A DNA stretch of 64,000 bases from a virus. The stretch's first letter is position 1; every line of letters begins with the position of its first letter. Location: the IMG/VR virus record IMGVR_UViG_3300042319_000564, positions 31,535 to 95,534 of that record; one strand, given 5' to 3'. Below the pieces are notes generated by a model. The model did no database searches, was not told the origin of the DNA, and saw only the letters and a program-made list of their open reading frames with translations. Positions 63,401 to 64,000 of this stretch are shown here, in pieces. Both the position numbers and the translations under genes were made by a program.

Positions 63401-63833
63401 TCCACAATACAGTTTGATTACTTAAATTAAAACCATTTAAGTCTGTGATATTTTCACTTGTTTGAATGCTTACTACTTTGATATAGCCTTGGCCAGCAAG
63501 ATTACGTTTAGGAGTATAGCTAACTAGGTTGGCTAGTTTAACAACACTATCTCTACGTTCGGCAGTATCAATAAAGTTTTCACGTGCATTTAAATCACTA
63601 CGGAAAGCTAGACCTTGACCCATAAAGGCCATAACGTCCATTAATGCAATGAATTCACTTGATTCAATGTAATCGTTAAAAGTTTCCGGATAGTAAACAC
63701 GTAGATAGTCAATAAAACTTTTACGTAGTGTTTCATAGTCATATGAACGGAAATCGGCTTCACGGAAGGTTTGATAGATTGCCTTCCAATCGTTGACGCC
63801 GAATAATGCTGATTGTCGTGAGCTGGTTGCCAT
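60453..63833 (-). CDS. Baseplate wedge protein, gp6-like (1126 aa)
   Basis: N-terminal segment of baseplate wedge gp6/J family: FRSYDYETLRKSFIDYLRVYYPE, SSEFIALMDVMAFMGQGLAFRSD, LNARENFIDTAERRDSVVKLA and VSYTPKRN (about 25-110). In this family gp6 dimers form the ring of wedges in the contractile tail baseplate. T4 gp6 is 660 residues, so this form is extended by about 450, mainly beta-rich insertions in the middle. The C-terminus (about 970-1120) has SYGSLNDYKMLSDSV and FGDTFYFSELSAYLH. It has a GATAAATA box upstream and lies next to a probable gp25 remnant, matching the 25-6 order in many aquatic T4-like phages. Confidence 0.75.
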   Translation of the reverse strand: MATSSRQSALFGVNDWKAIYQTFREADFRSYDYETLRKSFIDYLRVYYPETFNDYIESSEFIALMDVMAFMGQGLAFRSDLNARENFIDTAERRDSVVKLANLVSYTPKRNLAGQGYIKVVSIQTSENITDLNGFNLSNQTVLWNDPANVNWLEQFNTIINATLINTQRIGRPGNTAQISGIKTDEYAINIPPTTLPIVPFTAVVDNQSMNFELVSSTTLNEDYVYEIPPAPSGRMNMAYRNDKLGYGSPNTGFFFYFKQGILQNFDFNLAQQIANQVVDIDIQGINNTDTWLYQLSTDNSSTTTRTLWNQVENVYADAYLQTENSVRRIFSVGSRFNDQVSYVFGDGVFSEIPVGTFRAYVRAGNALTYTIDPTEMQNLSVTLSYISRVGRTETLTLGLELQTPVSNAQARETLSNIKQRAPSRYYTQNRMVNGEDYNNFPYTLYSSIIKSKAINRSSVGVSKNLDLLDPTGKYSSTNSFASDGGMYQDSTNGNTLLTITTTGDIITFLTDSLAVLLADNRARQYYIQNYTRYSVNTASGDGTVYWEEQTVDANSLTGYFYNINGSDNTPIPIGTYSTHNMKYATKGAMIKFVAPSGYYFSETNRLIAGIASPSDKTYIWTTVLNVVGDGYNNGEGAFSNGTGPVTLNGYVPQGAIVTTILPAFDNSLPNIVIQECVVRMELNQSFSLIFDNSLTIAQDRWSIGAYNASNYFINFLSSGNNRYSISYRSLTYYFGSVADTRFTFETGKLVYDPFSGKILQDFVKVLATNTQFNSNYALAAPVSTSIIGQTVESDGYINDFEVEIASIDVNDRTLVSNPDFFTEVTGYVTGNTNIGVYTFFELIQDAINLSRYQLIASSTVVYQYPTKTQIEVVKYEYPEGQLFYAYSDNLFYRTIQDQTVNTLYYVVTEQPQYIMKPGRQGLQFQYRHNSNNTTRIDPATTNIIDLYLVTQSYYTAYQNWLQDITDTVPMPDKPTINELSQSYGSLNDYKMLSDSVILNSVVFLPLFGPKAPELLRATVKVIRANNTNASDSEIRSAVLSAMNAYFDINNWNFGDTFYFSELSAYLHAQVGELISSAVLVPNDPTMSFGDLYEIKSAPYEIFANGATANDVVVIAALTPAQLQIR

Positions 63834-63852
63834 AGTGGTATTCTCTTTTAAG

Positions 63853-63860
63853 TATTTATC
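63853..63860 (-). promoter_or_regulatory. Late-type promoter box GATAAATA
   Basis: GATAAATAC, then TTAAAAGAGAATACCACT and ATG of gp6. Good spacing for a short late leader with an AAAGAG ribosome site. Confidence 0.5.
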
Positions 63861-63887
63861 TTAAATGAAAACACCACTTTTGGAAGA

Positions 63888-64000
63888 TTACTGAATTACT
63901 GCAGTATTTGTACTATTATTGAAGAAAACACTAAGCATTTCTGCATTATTAAACGGAGTAACCGCTAATTCTACTTCAATTAATATGCCGTTTTCTTGAG
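63888..64000 (-). CDS. Partial baseplate protein, probably gp25-like (C-terminus)
   Basis: The last 36 codons of a gene entering from the right edge. It ends in TAA at 63890-63888 after a segment with ENGILIEVELAVTPFNNAEM, then LSVFFNN. Two beta strands of this kind fit the C-terminus of gp25, the lysozyme-like baseplate wedge protein that precedes gp6 in related phages. The assignment rests on position and strand pattern only. Confidence 0.45.
   Translation of the reverse strand, partial: QENGILIEVELAVTPFNNAEMLSVFFNNSTNTAVIQ

Noticed and set aside
63178-63417. Plus-strand frames opposite gp6 and the giant gene
   Set aside because: All are short, lack ribosome sites and lie opposite well-supported genes.
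1-64000. Prophage integration or mobile element
   Set aside because: No integrase, transposase, attachment repeat or host housekeeping gene was seen. Porin, binding protein, symporter and racemase look bacterial but are embedded on the same strand among phage genes.

Overview
This window reads as part of the genome of a large, AT-rich, T4-like myovirus, probably infecting a freshwater betaproteobacterium. The phage assignment rests on a gp6-like baseplate wedge protein beside an 18.4 kb structural gene, several fibre/adhesin genes, a T4-T-like holin candidate, and two promoter classes: near-consensus sigma70 sites and T4-late-like GATAAATA/TATAAATA boxes. The host guess rests on a circularly permuted tmRNA with the tag ANDSQFALAA and on a porin of Burkholderiales style; it is inference. 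Every gene I accept is on the minus strand, so transcription runs from high to low coordinates. There is no integrase, transposase or CRISPR array.

Layout, left to right. 0-3.9 kb: small genes plus a MoxR-type AAA+ ATPase and a VWA/metallopeptidase-like partner, driven by five TTGACA-17-TACAAT/TATACT promoters. 3.9-9.7 kb: four fibre or adhesin genes (three with exactly six kelch-like repeats, one glycine-rich; three with an FN3 domain), most with their own late box, and a terminator after two of the gaps. 9.7-12.2 kb: an outer-membrane porin, a small acidic protein and a DUF4214-like protein. 12.2-15.7 kb: a compact operon of a periplasmic amino-acid-binding protein, a DAACS symporter, a T-holin-like protein, a 20-residue membrane peptide and an Asp/Glu racemase. 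15.7-19.9 kb: a coiled-coil membrane protein and two large secreted low-complexity proteins. 19.95-20.2 kb: the tmRNA gene. 20.2-39.1 kb: a long cluster of glycosyltransferase-like proteins, an SDR sugar epimerase/dehydratase, five radical-SAM enzymes, an aminotransferase-like protein, a short NodU-type carbamoyltransferase and an SGNH-like protein. 39.1-64 kb: virion genes, including the 6118-residue giant protein, gp6 and the end of a probable gp25.

How the parts may work together. Porin, binding protein, symporter and racemase form a possible outer membrane-to-cytoplasm route for acidic amino acids; the holin-like gene inside the operon ties this route to lysis. The tmRNA would support ribosome rescue in the infected cell. 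The 20-39 kb cluster has the composition of a surface-glycan or virion-modification pathway with unusual radical chemistry and is the best candidate for an undescribed system. Several genes of 20-54 codons that lie in stop/start overlaps or tight gaps are annotated here as well.
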